The notes beneath the pieces were generated by a model, which did no database searches, was not told where the DNA came from, and worked only from the letters and a program-made list of their open reading frames with translations. Of a DNA stretch of 64,000 nucleotides, positions 16,222 to 24,478 are shown piece after piece. Every line of letters begins with the position of its first letter. Within the stretch, counting starts at the first letter, position 1. Source of the stretch: Streptomyces sp. ISL-12. Its GTDB lineage: Bacteria; Actinomycetota; Actinomycetes; Streptomycetales; Streptomycetaceae. The stretch covers positions 1-64,000 of the forward strand of contig NZ_JAGGOO010000036.1 in assembly GCF_018614415.1 (NCBI RefSeq). Reading direction: 5' to 3'. A program made the position numbers and the translations under genes.

Positions 16222-16299
16222 GGATTTCTCCTTATTGAAGTACGGCTTTGACGGCTTGGACGGCTTTGGCGGAACACTTGCGATTGCGCGACACGCGCT

Positions 16300-16319
16300 A
16301 CGTAACCACGAGGTTACGT
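16300..16319. promoter_or_regulatory. 20-bp palindrome upstream of the cupin gene
   Basis: ACGTAACCACGAGGTTACGT is an inverted repeat with perfect 8-bp arms and a 4-base centre, 79 bases upstream of the cupin start in the 175-base gap before the MFS gene. It shares the GTAACC/GGTTAC words with the dyad at 12641. A likely operator for the leftward biosynthetic operon. Confidence 0.5.
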
Positions 16320-16396
16320 GCAATGGGTATCTCGTATGCTGGGCACCTTTTTGATTGAGTAAAAAGTTATTCAGGAGTGCAAAGTGGCCGAGATCA

Positions 16397-17623
16397 TCAT
16401 TGCGCGGCGGAGTCGGCGGTCTCGACGGCGGCCGTGGAGCGGGCGCCGATCACCGGCAGAACCCGGTCGCGCAGGCGCAGTGTGAGGGCGACGGGGATGA
16501 CGAACACGGCGATCAGCGCGTAGAAGGCGGACGGCAAACCCTTGTTATCGGCCAGCCAGCCGAACGCGGGCGAACAGAGGCCGCCCGCGGCCATGGCCAT
16601 CCCCAGGGTCAGACCGCTGGCCGTGCCGGGCCGGTTGGGCAGGTAGTCCTGCGCGAGGGTGACCTGCGCGGCGAACGGCAGGAACATGGCGGCCCCGAAC
16701 AGCGCCGCGCACACCACCAGGACGGGGAACCAGGGCGCCCACACGACGCCGGCCAGGGCCGGGAGCGCCACCAGGTAGCCGGCCCGCACCGAGGTCATCC
16801 GGCCGTACCGGTCCCCGATCCAGCCGCCGAGCAGGGTGCCCACGGCTCCGGCGGCCGTGTACGAGGTGAGTGCCACGGCGCCCGCCGCCCCGGACTGGCC
16901 GAGGTCGCGCTGGGCGTGCAGGGAGAGCAGTGAGGTGACGGTGACGTAGGGGATGGACCAGCCGATGATGACGACCACCAGACGGCCGAACGCGCGCCAG
17001 TCGTCGGTCCGTTCGCTGCCGTCCCCCGCCGTCCTCCCGGCTGCGCCGGACATCAGCGGAGCCGCCTCCTCGTAGCCGCGCCACCGCATCCAGGGGCCCT
17101 TGAGCACCCACAGGGCCAGCATCACCAGGGCGGGCACCGCCAGCAGATAGCCAGCATCGAAGCCGGACGCCCCGATGACGACGGTCACCAGGGAGGGGGC
17201 CACGGCGCCGCCGACGGTGCCGCCGACGGAGAAGATGCTCATCGCCTTCTGCGAGGAACCGCCGGCCGCGCGAGCCTGACTGGTCGCGGGCGGGTGGTAG
17301 GCCGCGATGCCGATCCCGGCCAGCGCGACGAAGATCCAGGTCAGCAGGTAGGAGTCGGACAGGCCGGCCGCGACCACGCCCAGGGCGGCGGTGACCGATC
17401 CGGCCGGAACCAGCCAGGCGCGCGGCTTGCTGTCGGAGAGGATGCCGAACAGCGGCTGGAACAGACTGGAGACGCCGCTCGCCGCGAAGGCCAGTCCGGA
17501 GACCGCGGCGTAGCTGTAGTGACGCTCGGTCATCAGGAACGGAAGCATCGCGGGGATCACCCCCTGATACAGGTCGTTGACCGCGTGGGTTCCGGTTAAG
17601 AAGCCGAGTTGTCCCTTTTTCAC
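16397..17623 (-). CDS. MFS exporter, fosmidomycin-resistance (Fsr)-like family
   Basis: A membrane protein of about 408 residues with twelve predicted helices. The start GFLTGTHAVNDLYQGVIPA and the segment AGIGIAAYHPPATSQAR resemble the fosmidomycin-resistance MFS family, whose members export small polar compounds. GTG 17623 is preferred because GAGAG lies seven bases upstream and the family begins close to the first helix; starts up to GTG 17671 are possible. It is the first gene of the leftward run and divergent from the ligase-like gene. Likely exporter of the cluster product or a self-resistance determinant (inference). Confidence 0.8.
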   Translation of the reverse strand: MKKGQLGFLTGTHAVNDLYQGVIPAMLPFLMTERHYSYAAVSGLAFAASGVSSLFQPLFGILSDSKPRAWLVPAGSVTAALGVVAAGLSDSYLLTWIFVALAGIGIAAYHPPATSQARAAGGSSQKAMSIFSVGGTVGGAVAPSLVTVVIGASGFDAGYLLAVPALVMLALWVLKGPWMRWRGYEEAAPLMSGAAGRTAGDGSERTDDWRAFGRLVVVIIGWSIPYVTVTSLLSLHAQRDLGQSGAAGAVALTSYTAAGAVGTLLGGWIGDRYGRMTSVRAGYLVALPALAGVVWAPWFPVLVVCAALFGAAMFLPFAAQVTLAQDYLPNRPGTASGLTLGMAMAAGGLCSPAFGWLADNKGLPSAFYALIAVFVIPVALTLRLRDRVLPVIGARSTAAVETADSAAQ

Positions 17624-17670
17624 CGAGAATCTCTCTTTCTGGTTTTGCTTCATCTGATCGTCTGGAATCA

Positions 17671-17694
17671 CTCAGGTGCTCAGGTCCTCAGAGG
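17671..17694. repeat. three 8-bp tandem repeats between divergent genes
   Basis: CTCAGGTG, CTCAGGTC and CTCAGAGG follow one another without a gap in the intergenic space between the MFS exporter and the ligase-like gene. Evenly spaced direct repeats in a divergent promoter suggest an activator site, but the repeat is short and could be chance. Confidence 0.3.
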
Positions 17695-17794
17695 TGTTAC
17701 CTTAGCGACTGCCGCGGAGCGCGGAAAGCCCATGTCCACCAGGGCCTTGACCCGGCGCAGCGCTGGATCGGCCCCTCACGCCAAGGAGCTTGGG

Positions 17795-18661
17795 ATGAGC
17801 ATCACGACCGGTGTCCGGGTGTCCGAAGGACTCGTCACGCTGGAGGAGGCACCGACCCGGCTGGCCGAGGCACTGGACCGGATCTGGGTCCGATGGGCCG
17901 AGACGGCCGGCGCGGTCGCGCTGACCGTGCCGCCGCTCCTCCCGGTCGCCGACCTGGCCGGCCTGGACGTGTACCAGAACTTCCCTCAACTGGCGCTGGT
18001 CTCCTCGGCGCTGGACGTCACCGCGGCCGGCGTCGAGAAGATCGGGACGGAGGCCGCCGCCGGGGCGTTCGGCCCCGCCTCGCTGCGGGCGGCCGGTCTC
18101 GCCCTGCCCTCAAGCGCCTGCTACGGGGTGTATCTGCACCACCGCGGCGGACAGGTGCCCGCGGCCGGGAAGCTGGTGACCCTGCTGGGACAGTGCTTCC
18201 GCGACGAGGACCACTTCGACGCGCTGCGCCGGCTCAAGGCGTTCCGGATGCGCGAGGTCGTCGCGCTGGGCACGGCCGAGCAGGTCACGGCCCACCTCGA
18301 CCGCTCGGCGCGGTTCCTCGACGCCCTGGCCGATGCGACAGGTCTGCCGTTGGAGCGCCGCGCGGCCGCCGACCCGTTCTACGACCAGGGCGGCGACCGG
18401 GCCGCCTTCCAGCAGATCGTCCCCGTGAAGCACGAGTACGTCTACCAGGACATGGCGATCGCCTCCGTCAACGTCCATCACACGTTCTTCGGCGAGCGGT
18501 GCGCCATCTCCTTGCCCGACGGCGGCCCGGCCTCCACCAGTTGCGTCGGCTTCGGCGTCGAGCGCTGGCTGCACGCCCTGGCCACCCACTTCGACGGTGA
18601 CTGGGAGCGGGCCCTCACCACCGTCGAGAAGGCCGGCGAAGCGCTGGCCGAGCACTCCTAG
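17795..18661 (+). CDS. class II aminoacyl-tRNA synthetase-like amino acid:[carrier protein] ligase
   Basis: A 288-residue protein like a seryl-tRNA synthetase catalytic core without the tRNA-binding arm. Class II motif 2 is visible at QCFRDEDHF...RMREVV (Arg136, Glu154) and motif 3 at TSCVGFGVERW (Arg257). Cys109, Glu154 and Cys250 fit the Cys/Glu/Cys zinc site known in the amino acid:[carrier protein] ligases such as Bradyrhizobium Bll0957. These enzymes adenylate a small amino acid and transfer it to the phosphopantetheine arm of a carrier protein. The ATG at 17795 has AAGGAG seven bases upstream; longer frames start earlier but lack such a site. The carrier at 12390 is the obvious partner, and its presence alongside an NRPS-type activator is unusual. 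Confidence 0.75.
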   Translation: MSITTGVRVSEGLVTLEEAPTRLAEALDRIWVRWAETAGAVALTVPPLLPVADLAGLDVYQNFPQLALVSSALDVTAAGVEKIGTEAAAGAFGPASLRAAGLALPSSACYGVYLHHRGGQVPAAGKLVTLLGQCFRDEDHFDALRRLKAFRMREVVALGTAEQVTAHLDRSARFLDALADATGLPLERRAAADPFYDQGGDRAAFQQIVPVKHEYVYQDMAIASVNVHHTFFGERCAISLPDGGPASTSCVGFGVERWLHALATHFDGDWERALTTVEKAGEALAEHS

Positions 18662-18668
18662 GGTCTGT

Positions 18669-18709
18669 CGTGGTGGTGCGCCCCGCCGGGGAGGGACCGC
18701 ACCACCACG
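18669..18709. terminator. bidirectional hairpin between convergent genes
   Basis: CGTGGTGGTGCG (18669-18680) pairs perfectly with CGCACCACCACG (18698-18709) across a 17-base loop, exactly between the stops of the convergent ligase-like and ABC ATPase genes. Likely a shared terminator. Confidence 0.7.
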
Positions 18710-18720
18710 GACCGTCCCCG

Positions 18721-19545
18721 TCACACCGACGCTGTGGCCAGCCCCGGTCTCCGCGCCGGGCGGCCGGCCCGGACGCTCCAGCGTCCGTCGACGCGGCTGA
18801 GCCGGACCGGATGGTCGAAGCACTCGCTGACCCGGTCGCTGGTCAGCACCTCGTCGGCCGGGCCGGCGGCGAGGCAGCGCCCGTCCCGCAACAGCATCAC
18901 ATGGCTCGTCCCCGGGGGGAGTTCCTCCAGATGGTGGGTGACCAGCACCGACGCCAGACCGGTGTAGGTGTGCTGGAGGGTGTCGATCCGCTCGATGAGT
19001 TGCTCCCGGCCGGCCACGTCCAGACCGGTGGCGGGCTCGTCGAGCAGCAGCAGCCGCGGGCTGGGCATGAGGGCCCGCGCGATGAGCGCACGGCCCCGTT
19101 CGCCCTGGGACAGGGTCGGCCACCGGGCGTCGCGGCGCTCACCAAGGCCGAGCAGGGCGATCAGCCGGTCGGCCTCGGCGACCTGCTCGTGCGTCGGCTG
19201 CCAGCGGGGGACCCGCTCCAGGGTGTTGGTCAGGCCGGTCAGTACGACGTCGTGCACCTTCAGCGGCGACCGCAGGTCGTGCCGGGGATTGACATGGCCG
19301 ACGTACGAGCGCAACTGGCGCATGTCGACCCGGCCCAGGCGGTGGCCCAGTACCTCGACGTGGCCCCGGGTGGGATGGGTCAGTGCCCCGAGGAGACCGA
19401 GCAGGGTGCTCTTGCCCGCGCCGTTGCTGCCCAGCAGCGCCCAGTGCTCGCCGGCCCGGACGGTCAGTGACACCTCGTGCAGAATGGGGTTGCCGTCGCG
19501 TACGACGTCCACGTCCCGCACGGACAGAACCGGGGGTGTGCTCAC
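18721..19545 (-). CDS. ABC transporter ATP-binding protein
   Basis: A 274-residue ATPase subunit. Walker A is GSNGAGKST, the signature is LSQGERGR, Walker B is [12 protein letters not shown] and the switch histidine is in [12 protein letters not shown] 19545 overlaps the leuA stop by four bases (GTGA), so it is co-expressed with leuA. No permease gene is adjacent. The sequence resembles the ModF/YlmA-like single-domain ATPases, so it may pair with a permease elsewhere or act as a soluble, ABC-F-like or regulatory ATPase. The family is sure; the partner and the role in product transport or resistance are open. Confidence 0.85.
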   Translation of the reverse strand: MSTPPVLSVRDVDVVRDGNPILHEVSLTVRAGEHWALLGSNGAGKSTLLGLLGALTHPTRGHVEVLGHRLGRVDMRQLRSYVGHVNPRHDLRSPLKVHDVVLTGLTNTLERVPRWQPTHEQVAEADRLIALLGLGERRDARWPTLSQGERGRALIARALMPSPRLLLLDEPATGLDVAGREQLIERIDTLQHTYTGLASVLVTHHLEELPPGTSHVMLLRDGRCLAAGPADEVLTSDRVSECFDHPVRLSRVDGRWSVRAGRPARRPGLATASV

Positions 19546-21347
19546 GAGGCGACCCGTCCGGAACGGTTGACGGCGGCCATCACCGCGTGCACGGAGGCGG
19601 TGAGCACCGAGGTGTCCCAGCCGGCGCCCCAGCGCACCACGTCGTCGACGCGGCACTCGGCGTAGGCGACGGCGGGGCTGTTGGGGCCGCTGGTGGTGGA
19701 GTGCTCGGTGTAGCCGAGGATGTCGACGGTGACGCCGATGCCGCTCAGCGCGTCGGCGAAGGCGGACAGGGGTCCGTTGCCGGTGCCCGCGCAGCGGTGT
19801 TCCCGGTCGCCGGTGCGCAGGGTGCAGGTGAACCGGTGCTCTCCGGGGGCGGGTTCGGTGGTGTGCCAGGACTCCAGGGTGGCCGGGCCGTCCAGGGCGG
19901 GGGCGAGGTAGGTGGTGCGGAACAGTTCCCACAGCTCCTTGTGCGACAGTTCCTCGCCGGTCGAGTCGGTGACCTGCTGCACCGTGCGGGAGAAGTCCGG
20001 CCGCATGCTCTGCGGCAGGTCCAGGCCGTGGTGGGTGTGCAGGAGGTGGGCGATGCCGCCCTTGCCGGACTGGGAGTTGATCCGGATGACCTCCTCGTAG
20101 GTGCGGCCGATGTCACCCGGGTCGATGGGCAGGTACGGCACCGCCCACGGCGCCTGCTCGGCCGGCACCCCCAGCTCGGCGGCGCGCTTGGCGTGGTGGG
20201 CCAAGCCCTTGGAGATGGCGTCCTGGTGGGTGCCGGAGAAGGCGGTGTGCACGAGGTCGCCGCCGTAGGGGTGGCGGGGGTGGACCGGCAGCCGGTTGCA
20301 GTACTGCACGACCTCGCGCACCGCGTCGATGTCGGAGAAGTCGACCATCGGGTTGACGCCCTGCGCGTACAGGTTCAGCGCCAGCGTCACCAGGTCGACG
20401 TTGCCGGTGCGCTCGCCGTTGCCGAACAGGCACCCCTCCACCCGCTGCGCGCCCGCCAGGACCGCGAGTTCGGCGCAGGCCACGCCGGTACCCCGGTCGT
20501 TGTGCGGGTGCACCGAGAGGATCACCGCGTCGCGGCGGGCCAGATGGCGGTCCATGTACTCGATCTGGTCCGCGTACACATTGGGAGTGGCGATCTCCAC
20601 GGTCGCCGGCAGGTTGTGCACCACCGGCCGGTCGGGGCTGGCCTCCCACAGCTCGGACAGGCTGTTGCACACCTCCAGTACGAAGTCCGGTTCGGTGAGG
20701 TTGAACACCTCGGGGGAGAACTCGAACCGGATGTCGGCGTGCGGCCGTTCCTCGACGCGGCGCAGCAGGTAGGTGGCGGCCTCGTGGATCAGCGCGTGCA
20801 CCTCCTCGCGGGAGCGGCCCAGGACGACGTCCCGCCAGGTGGGCGCGGTGGCGGTGTAGAGGTGGACGAGGGTGCGGGGCAGCCCTTCGACGGAGGCGAC
20901 GGTCCGGTCGATGAGGTCCTGCCGCGCGGCGGTGAACACGGAGACGGTCACGTCGTCGGGGACGGCGCCGCTGGTGGCCAGGTGCCGGACGAAGTCGAAG
21001 TCGGTCTGGCTCGCGGAGGGGTAGCCGACCTCGATCTCCTTGAAGCCCATGGTGACCAGGAGGTCGAACATCCGGCGCTTGCGCTCGGTGTCCATCGGTT
21101 CGGCCAGTGCCTGGTTGCCGTCGCGGAGGTCGACGGGCACCCACAGCGGAGCGCGCTCCAGCTGGCGCGAGGGCCAGCGGCGGTCCGTCAGCGGCAGCGC
21201 GACCCGCTCGTGCGCGGACTGGTAGCGCTGGTGCGGCATCGCGCTCGGACGCTGGGGGTTCCAGCGGGGCGCGTCCGCGGGGAGGTCACCGGAGGGGGTG
21301 CGCAGGGTGGGGAACGCCGTGCCGTGCGGGAGGGGGGAGGAAGCCAT
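19542..21347 (-). CDS. leuA: 2-isopropylmalate synthase (cluster-associated paralogue)
   Basis: A 601-residue enzyme that condenses acetyl-CoA with 2-ketoisovalerate, the committed step to leucine. The TIM-barrel active site is visible: [26 protein letters not shown] and [12 protein letters not shown]. The C-terminal third is the leucine-sensing LeuA dimer domain ([25 protein letters not shown]). It resembles the two-domain actinobacterial LeuA type. Its location inside a biosynthetic cluster, coupled to an ABC ATPase, suggests a dedicated copy supplying leucine or a chain-extended 2-ketoacid, or a resistant duplicate; a housekeeping copy elsewhere is expected but not visible here. Translation starts at ATG 21347, downstream of a leucine attenuator. 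Confidence 0.9.
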   Translation of the reverse strand: MASSPLPHGTAFPTLRTPSGDLPADAPRWNPQRPSAMPHQRYQSAHERVALPLTDRRWPSRQLERAPLWVPVDLRDGNQALAEPMDTERKRRMFDLLVTMGFKEIEVGYPSASQTDFDFVRHLATSGAVPDDVTVSVFTAARQDLIDRTVASVEGLPRTLVHLYTATAPTWRDVVLGRSREEVHALIHEAATYLLRRVEERPHADIRFEFSPEVFNLTEPDFVLEVCNSLSELWEASPDRPVVHNLPATVEIATPNVYADQIEYMDRHLARRDAVILSVHPHNDRGTGVACAELAVLAGAQRVEGCLFGNGERTGNVDLVTLALNLYAQGVNPMVDFSDIDAVREVVQYCNRLPVHPRHPYGGDLVHTAFSGTHQDAISKGLAHHAKRAAELGVPAEQAPWAVPYLPIDPGDIGRTYEEVIRINSQSGKGGIAHLLHTHHGLDLPQSMRPDFSRTVQQVTDSTGEELSHKELWELFRTTYLAPALDGPATLESWHTTEPAPGEHRFTCTLRTGDREHRCAGTGNGPLSAFADALSGIGVTVDILGYTEHSTTSGPNSPAVAYAECRVDDVVRWGAGWDTSVLTASVHAVMAAVNRSGRVAS

Positions 21348-21380
21348 CGGTGCGGAACTTCTTTCAGTCAGCTTTCCGGA

Positions 21381-21440
21381 GACCGGCTCAGCCCGGAACC
21401 CCGCTGCGGGGTGCCGGTCATGTGTCAGGCCCCGCAGCGG
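21381..21440 (-). promoter_or_regulatory. leucine attenuator with alternative hairpins upstream of leuA
   Basis: Segment A (21430-21440), which overlaps the last codons of the leader peptide, pairs perfectly over 11 bp with segment B (21401-21411). Segment B can instead fold on itself (CCCCG/CGGGG around 21399-21411) inside an outer 7-bp stem, 21413-21419 with 21381-21387. The two folds exclude each other. A ribosome stalled at the leader Leu codons would leave A free to pair with B (antitermination); a ribosome that finishes the leader covers A and lets the B hairpin form. The geometry is read from the sequence; termination efficiency is not known. Confidence 0.75.
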
Positions 21441-21472
21441 CAGCCGAGGAGAAGAAGCTCGTGCAGCAGCAT
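21425..21472 (-). CDS. leucine-rich leader peptide of the leuA attenuator
   Basis: A 15-codon frame reading [15 protein letters not shown] then TGA, with six leucine codons, ends 77 bases before the leuA ATG. Four Leu codons run in a row (CTT CTT CTC CTC) immediately before the part of the RNA that pairs in the antiterminator. No strong ribosome site precedes the ATG; a GAGGAG lies about 24 bases upstream, so a short-leader or leaderless transcript is possible. Leucine attenuators have been described for Streptomyces leuA genes, which supports this reading. Confidence 0.75.
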   Translation of the reverse strand: MLLHELLLLGCRCGA

Positions 21473-21537
21473 GCGGGTACAGTAACGACAACTCAGCTCC
21501 TCAGACAACCCGAAAGGTGTGGGAAGGTGAACGTCAC

Positions 21538-22227
21538 ATGTCACTAGGCGCCCTGCGTCCGTCCCCTCTGGTCGAACAGGCCACCACGAACCTGCGCGAG
21601 CAGATCACCAGCGGCGAGTGGCCGGTGGGGACCAGGCTGCCCGGCGAGACCACCCTGGCCAAGTCCCTCGGCGTGGGGCGCTCGACCATCCGCGAGGCGC
21701 TGCGGGCTCTCGCCGGCGCCGGGCTGGTGCAGGCACGCCAGGGTTCCGGGGTGTTCGTCATCGCCACCACACCCGTCGAGGACTGGTCCACGCAGCTGCG
21801 CCAGGCGGCCATCACCGATGTGTACGAGGTCCGCGTGCTGATCGAGGTGGCGGCCGCGCAGCTGGCGGCCCGGCGGCGCACCGACGAGGACATCGCCGCC
21901 CTCGGGGACGCGCTGGCCGCCCGCCGCGCCGCCGGGACCGCCGGGAACGCCGCGTTCGTCGAGGCCGACATCGCGCTGCACGAGACCGTGGTCGCCGCGG
22001 CGCACAACCCGGTACTGACCGGCCTGTTCACCCAGTTCGTGCCGATCCTCAAGCAACGGCTGCTGGATCTGGTCGAGTTGCTGGACCTGCGTTCCGGGGA
22101 CCCGCACCACGGCGAGGAGGGCCATGCCGCCCTGGTGGCAGCGGTGGAGGAACGGGACGCCGCGGTCGCCGGGGCCGCGCTGCGCGAGGAACTGGAGCGG
22201 ACGCTCGCCCTGCTGCACTCCCTGTGA
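21538..22227 (+). CDS. GntR-family (FadR/FCD subfamily) transcriptional regulator
   Basis: A 229-residue repressor-type regulator. The N-terminal winged helix spans about residues 10-75 (VEQATTNLREQITSGEWPVG, LPGETTLAKSLGVGRSTIRE, GLVQARQGSGVFV). The C-terminal all-helical FCD ligand domain shows the metal/ligand histidines in FVEADIALHETVV and in EEGHAALVAAV. ATG 21538 has GGAAGG eight bases upstream. It is transcribed divergently from the leuA leader and leads the thioesterase-MFS operon, so it probably controls this part of the cluster in response to a small carboxylic acid or the product. Its operator is not identified. Confidence 0.85.
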   Translation: MSLGALRPSPLVEQATTNLREQITSGEWPVGTRLPGETTLAKSLGVGRSTIREALRALAGAGLVQARQGSGVFVIATTPVEDWSTQLRQAAITDVYEVRVLIEVAAAQLAARRRTDEDIAALGDALAARRAAGTAGNAAFVEADIALHETVVAAAHNPVLTGLFTQFVPILKQRLLDLVELLDLRSGDPHHGEEGHAALVAAVEERDAAVAGAALREELERTLALLHSL

Positions 22228-22260
22228 CCCCCACACCCACCTCCGAGAACGGTGGACACG

Positions 22261-23073
22261 ATGGACGCCGAACCCTGGATACGCCGCTACCCGCAGACCG
22301 TGCCGCCCGCCACCGCGTGGCGGGCCCTGTTCTTCCCGCACTCGGGCGGCTCCGCCGATTCCTGTCAGCCGCTCGCCGCACGACTGGCCGGCTTCGCGTC
22401 GACGGCCGGTGTCCGCTACCCCGGACGCGCGGAACGCGGGCGGGAACCCTTCTTCACCGACGTACACGTCCTCGCGGACCAGGTGGCCGGGGCGCTCGCC
22501 ACGGTCCGCGCCGACGGTCCCCTGCTCCTCTTCGGGCACAGCCTGGGCGCGGCGGTGGCCTATGAGGTCGCCCGGCGCCTGCCCGACCAGCGGCACACCG
22601 TCCTGGTGGCCTCCGGCCACCCCGCCCCTTCCCGGCTGGAACTGCCCGGCTTCGACGACGACGGCGCGGGGGACGCGGACGCGTCACTGACCGAGCTGAT
22701 CCGGTCGCTGGGCGGAGCCGACGCCGCTCTGCTCGACCATCCGCTGCTGCGCCGCATGTTCCTGCCGGTCATCCGCGCCGACCTGCGCGCCCACCGCCGC
22801 TACCGCCCCGGGCCCGGCTCCGCCGTCGGCTGCCGTGTCGTCGCCCTCATGGGGGCCGATGACCCCCTCACCGACGAGCCGCGGATGCAGGCGTGGCAGC
22901 GGCACACGACCGCACCGCTGCGCGTGCACACCTTCTCCGGCGGCCACTTCTTCACCCATACCCACACCGCGGAGGTCGCGGAGCTGCTGCGCCACGTCAT
23001 GACGGCCGGTCCGGGGACCGATCCGACCCACCAGGGGGACACCCATGCCGCACGGACACCGCACACCGGATGA
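22261..23073 (+). CDS. type II thioesterase (alpha/beta hydrolase)
   Basis: A 270-residue thioesterase of the NRPS/PKS proofreading type, which removes misloaded or finished acyl groups from carrier proteins. The family opening FFPHSGGSA is present, the nucleophile is Ser94 in FGHSLGAAVAYE, the Asp lies in MGADDPLTD and the His in FSGGHFFTH. ATG 22261 is preferred; GTG 22252 is nine bases upstream. It follows gntR by 33 bases and overlaps the next gene by 29 bases. With the single carrier protein at 12390, it is the likely release or editing enzyme of the cluster. Confidence 0.85.
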   Translation: MDAEPWIRRYPQTVPPATAWRALFFPHSGGSADSCQPLAARLAGFASTAGVRYPGRAERGREPFFTDVHVLADQVAGALATVRADGPLLLFGHSLGAAVAYEVARRLPDQRHTVLVASGHPAPSRLELPGFDDDGAGDADASLTELIRSLGGADAALLDHPLLRRMFLPVIRADLRAHRRYRPGPGSAVGCRVVALMGADDPLTDEPRMQAWQRHTTAPLRVHTFSGGHFFTHTHTAEVAELLRHVMTAGPGTDPTHQGDTHAARTPHTG

Positions 23074-24397
23074 GCGGGCGGACTCCGCCGCTCCTGGCGT
23101 CACCGCACCCCAACAGCCGCACGATCCACGCCAGTTGCGCCGCGTCGCGGTCGCCAGCTTCGTCGGCACCGCGATCGAGTTCTATGACTTCTACATCTAC
23201 GGCACCGCCGCCGCGCTCGTCATCGACGGCGCGTTCTTCCCCAACCTTTCCCCCGTCAACGCGGTGCTCGCCTCCTTCTCCACCTACGCCGTGGCCTTCG
23301 TCGCCCGTCCGCTGGGCTCCGTCCTGTTCGGCCACTTCGGGGACCGGCTGGGCCGCAAGTCCGTACTGGTGGTCTCCCTGCTACTCATGGGGCTGTCCAC
23401 CGCGGCGGTCGGGCTGCTTCCCACCTACGCCACCTGGGGTGCCTGGGCTCCGGCGCTGCTGGTGCTGCTCCGCTTCCTCCAGGGCCTCGGGCTGGGCGGG
23501 GAGTGGGGCGGCGCGGCCCTGCTGGCCGTGGAACACGCGCCGGCCGGCCGCCGGGGACGGTATGCGGGCTTTCCCCAACTGGGGCCGTCCGTCGGCTTCT
23601 TTGGCGCCACGGGAGTCTTCCTGCTGCTCTCCACCTGGGTGAGCGACGAGACCTTCCGGCAGTGGGCGTGGCGGGTGCCGTTCCTGCTGTCCCTGGTCCT
23701 GGTGGGGGTGGGTCTGGTGGTCCGGCTGCAGATCAGCGAGACCCCGTCCTTCCGGCAGGCGGCGGCCGGCCACCGGACCGCCCGGGTCCCGATCGCCGAG
23801 ATCCTCCGCGACCGTCCCCGGGAACTGCTCCTCGGGTCCGGCGCGATGATCGTGACGTACGGCCTGTTCTACACGGCGACCACGTACTGCCTGTCGTACG
23901 GGACCAAGACACTCGGCATCGGCCGTACGCCCATGCTGCTGGCCTCGATGGCGGCCGTCGTCTTCCTCGCTGCCGGTACCTGGCTCGCCGCGACCCGGTC
24001 CGACGCACTGGGGCGGCGGCCGATGGCGCTGTACGGCACGGTCGCGGCGGCCGGGTGGGGCCCGCTGCTCTTCCCCCTGCTGGACACGGGCCGGCTGCCG
24101 CTGATCGTGCTCGGGCTCGGCGGCACCCTGTTCCTCATGGGAGTGATCTACGGGCCCATGGGAGCGTTCCTGCCCGAACTGTTCCCGGTCCGGCTGCGCT
24201 ACTCCGGGGCCGGGCTCGCCTACAGCCTCGGCGGGGTGGGGGGCGGCGCGGTGGCGCCCTTGGTGGCGACCCGGCTGCAGTCCGCGTTCGGATCGGCGTC
24301 GGTCGGCTGGTACATGAGCGCGATGGCGGTGGTGTCGCTGGCGTGCCTGCTCTCGCTGCCGGAGACCCGGGAGCGGGGCCTCGGCACGTCGTCCTGA
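23045..24397 (+). CDS. MFS transporter, metabolite:H+ symporter (MHS) family
   Basis: A 450-residue membrane protein with twelve predicted helices. The N-terminal signature GTAIEFYDFYIYG, the loop FGDRLGRKSVLV and the block RFLQGLGLGGEWGGA are typical of the MHS family (ShiA/ProP/KgtP-like), which usually imports organic acids, amino acids or betaines with protons. It overlaps the thioesterase gene by 29 bases, so it is co-translated. Import of a cluster precursor or export of the product are both possible; the family favours uptake of a carboxylate. Confidence 0.85.
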   Translation: MPHGHRTPDERADSAAPGVTAPQQPHDPRQLRRVAVASFVGTAIEFYDFYIYGTAAALVIDGAFFPNLSPVNAVLASFSTYAVAFVARPLGSVLFGHFGDRLGRKSVLVVSLLLMGLSTAAVGLLPTYATWGAWAPALLVLLRFLQGLGLGGEWGGAALLAVEHAPAGRRGRYAGFPQLGPSVGFFGATGVFLLLSTWVSDETFRQWAWRVPFLLSLVLVGVGLVVRLQISETPSFRQAAAGHRTARVPIAEILRDRPRELLLGSGAMIVTYGLFYTATTYCLSYGTKTLGIGRTPMLLASMAAVVFLAAGTWLAATRSDALGRRPMALYGTVAAAGWGPLLFPLLDTGRLPLIVLGLGGTLFLMGVIYGPMGAFLPELFPVRLRYSGAGLAYSLGGVGGGAVAPLVATRLQSAFGSASVGWYMSAMAVVSLACLLSLPETRERGLGTSS

Positions 24398-24478
24398 TCC
24401 GCGGATCGGCGGACCGACGGGAAGATCCGACCGTTACGCGCCGGGCCAGGACCCCGGCACAAGTTCAGAGTTGTCACC

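Noticed and set aside
18721..19545. The ABC ATPase as a ribosome-protecting ABC-F protein
   Set aside because: ABC-F proteins have two ATPase domains in one chain; this protein has one, so it is listed as an ordinary ATPase subunit with partner unknown.
19383..21485. 700-codon plus-strand frame antisense to leuA
   Set aside because: Shadow of leuA with Gly/Val/Arg-rich filler and no domain.
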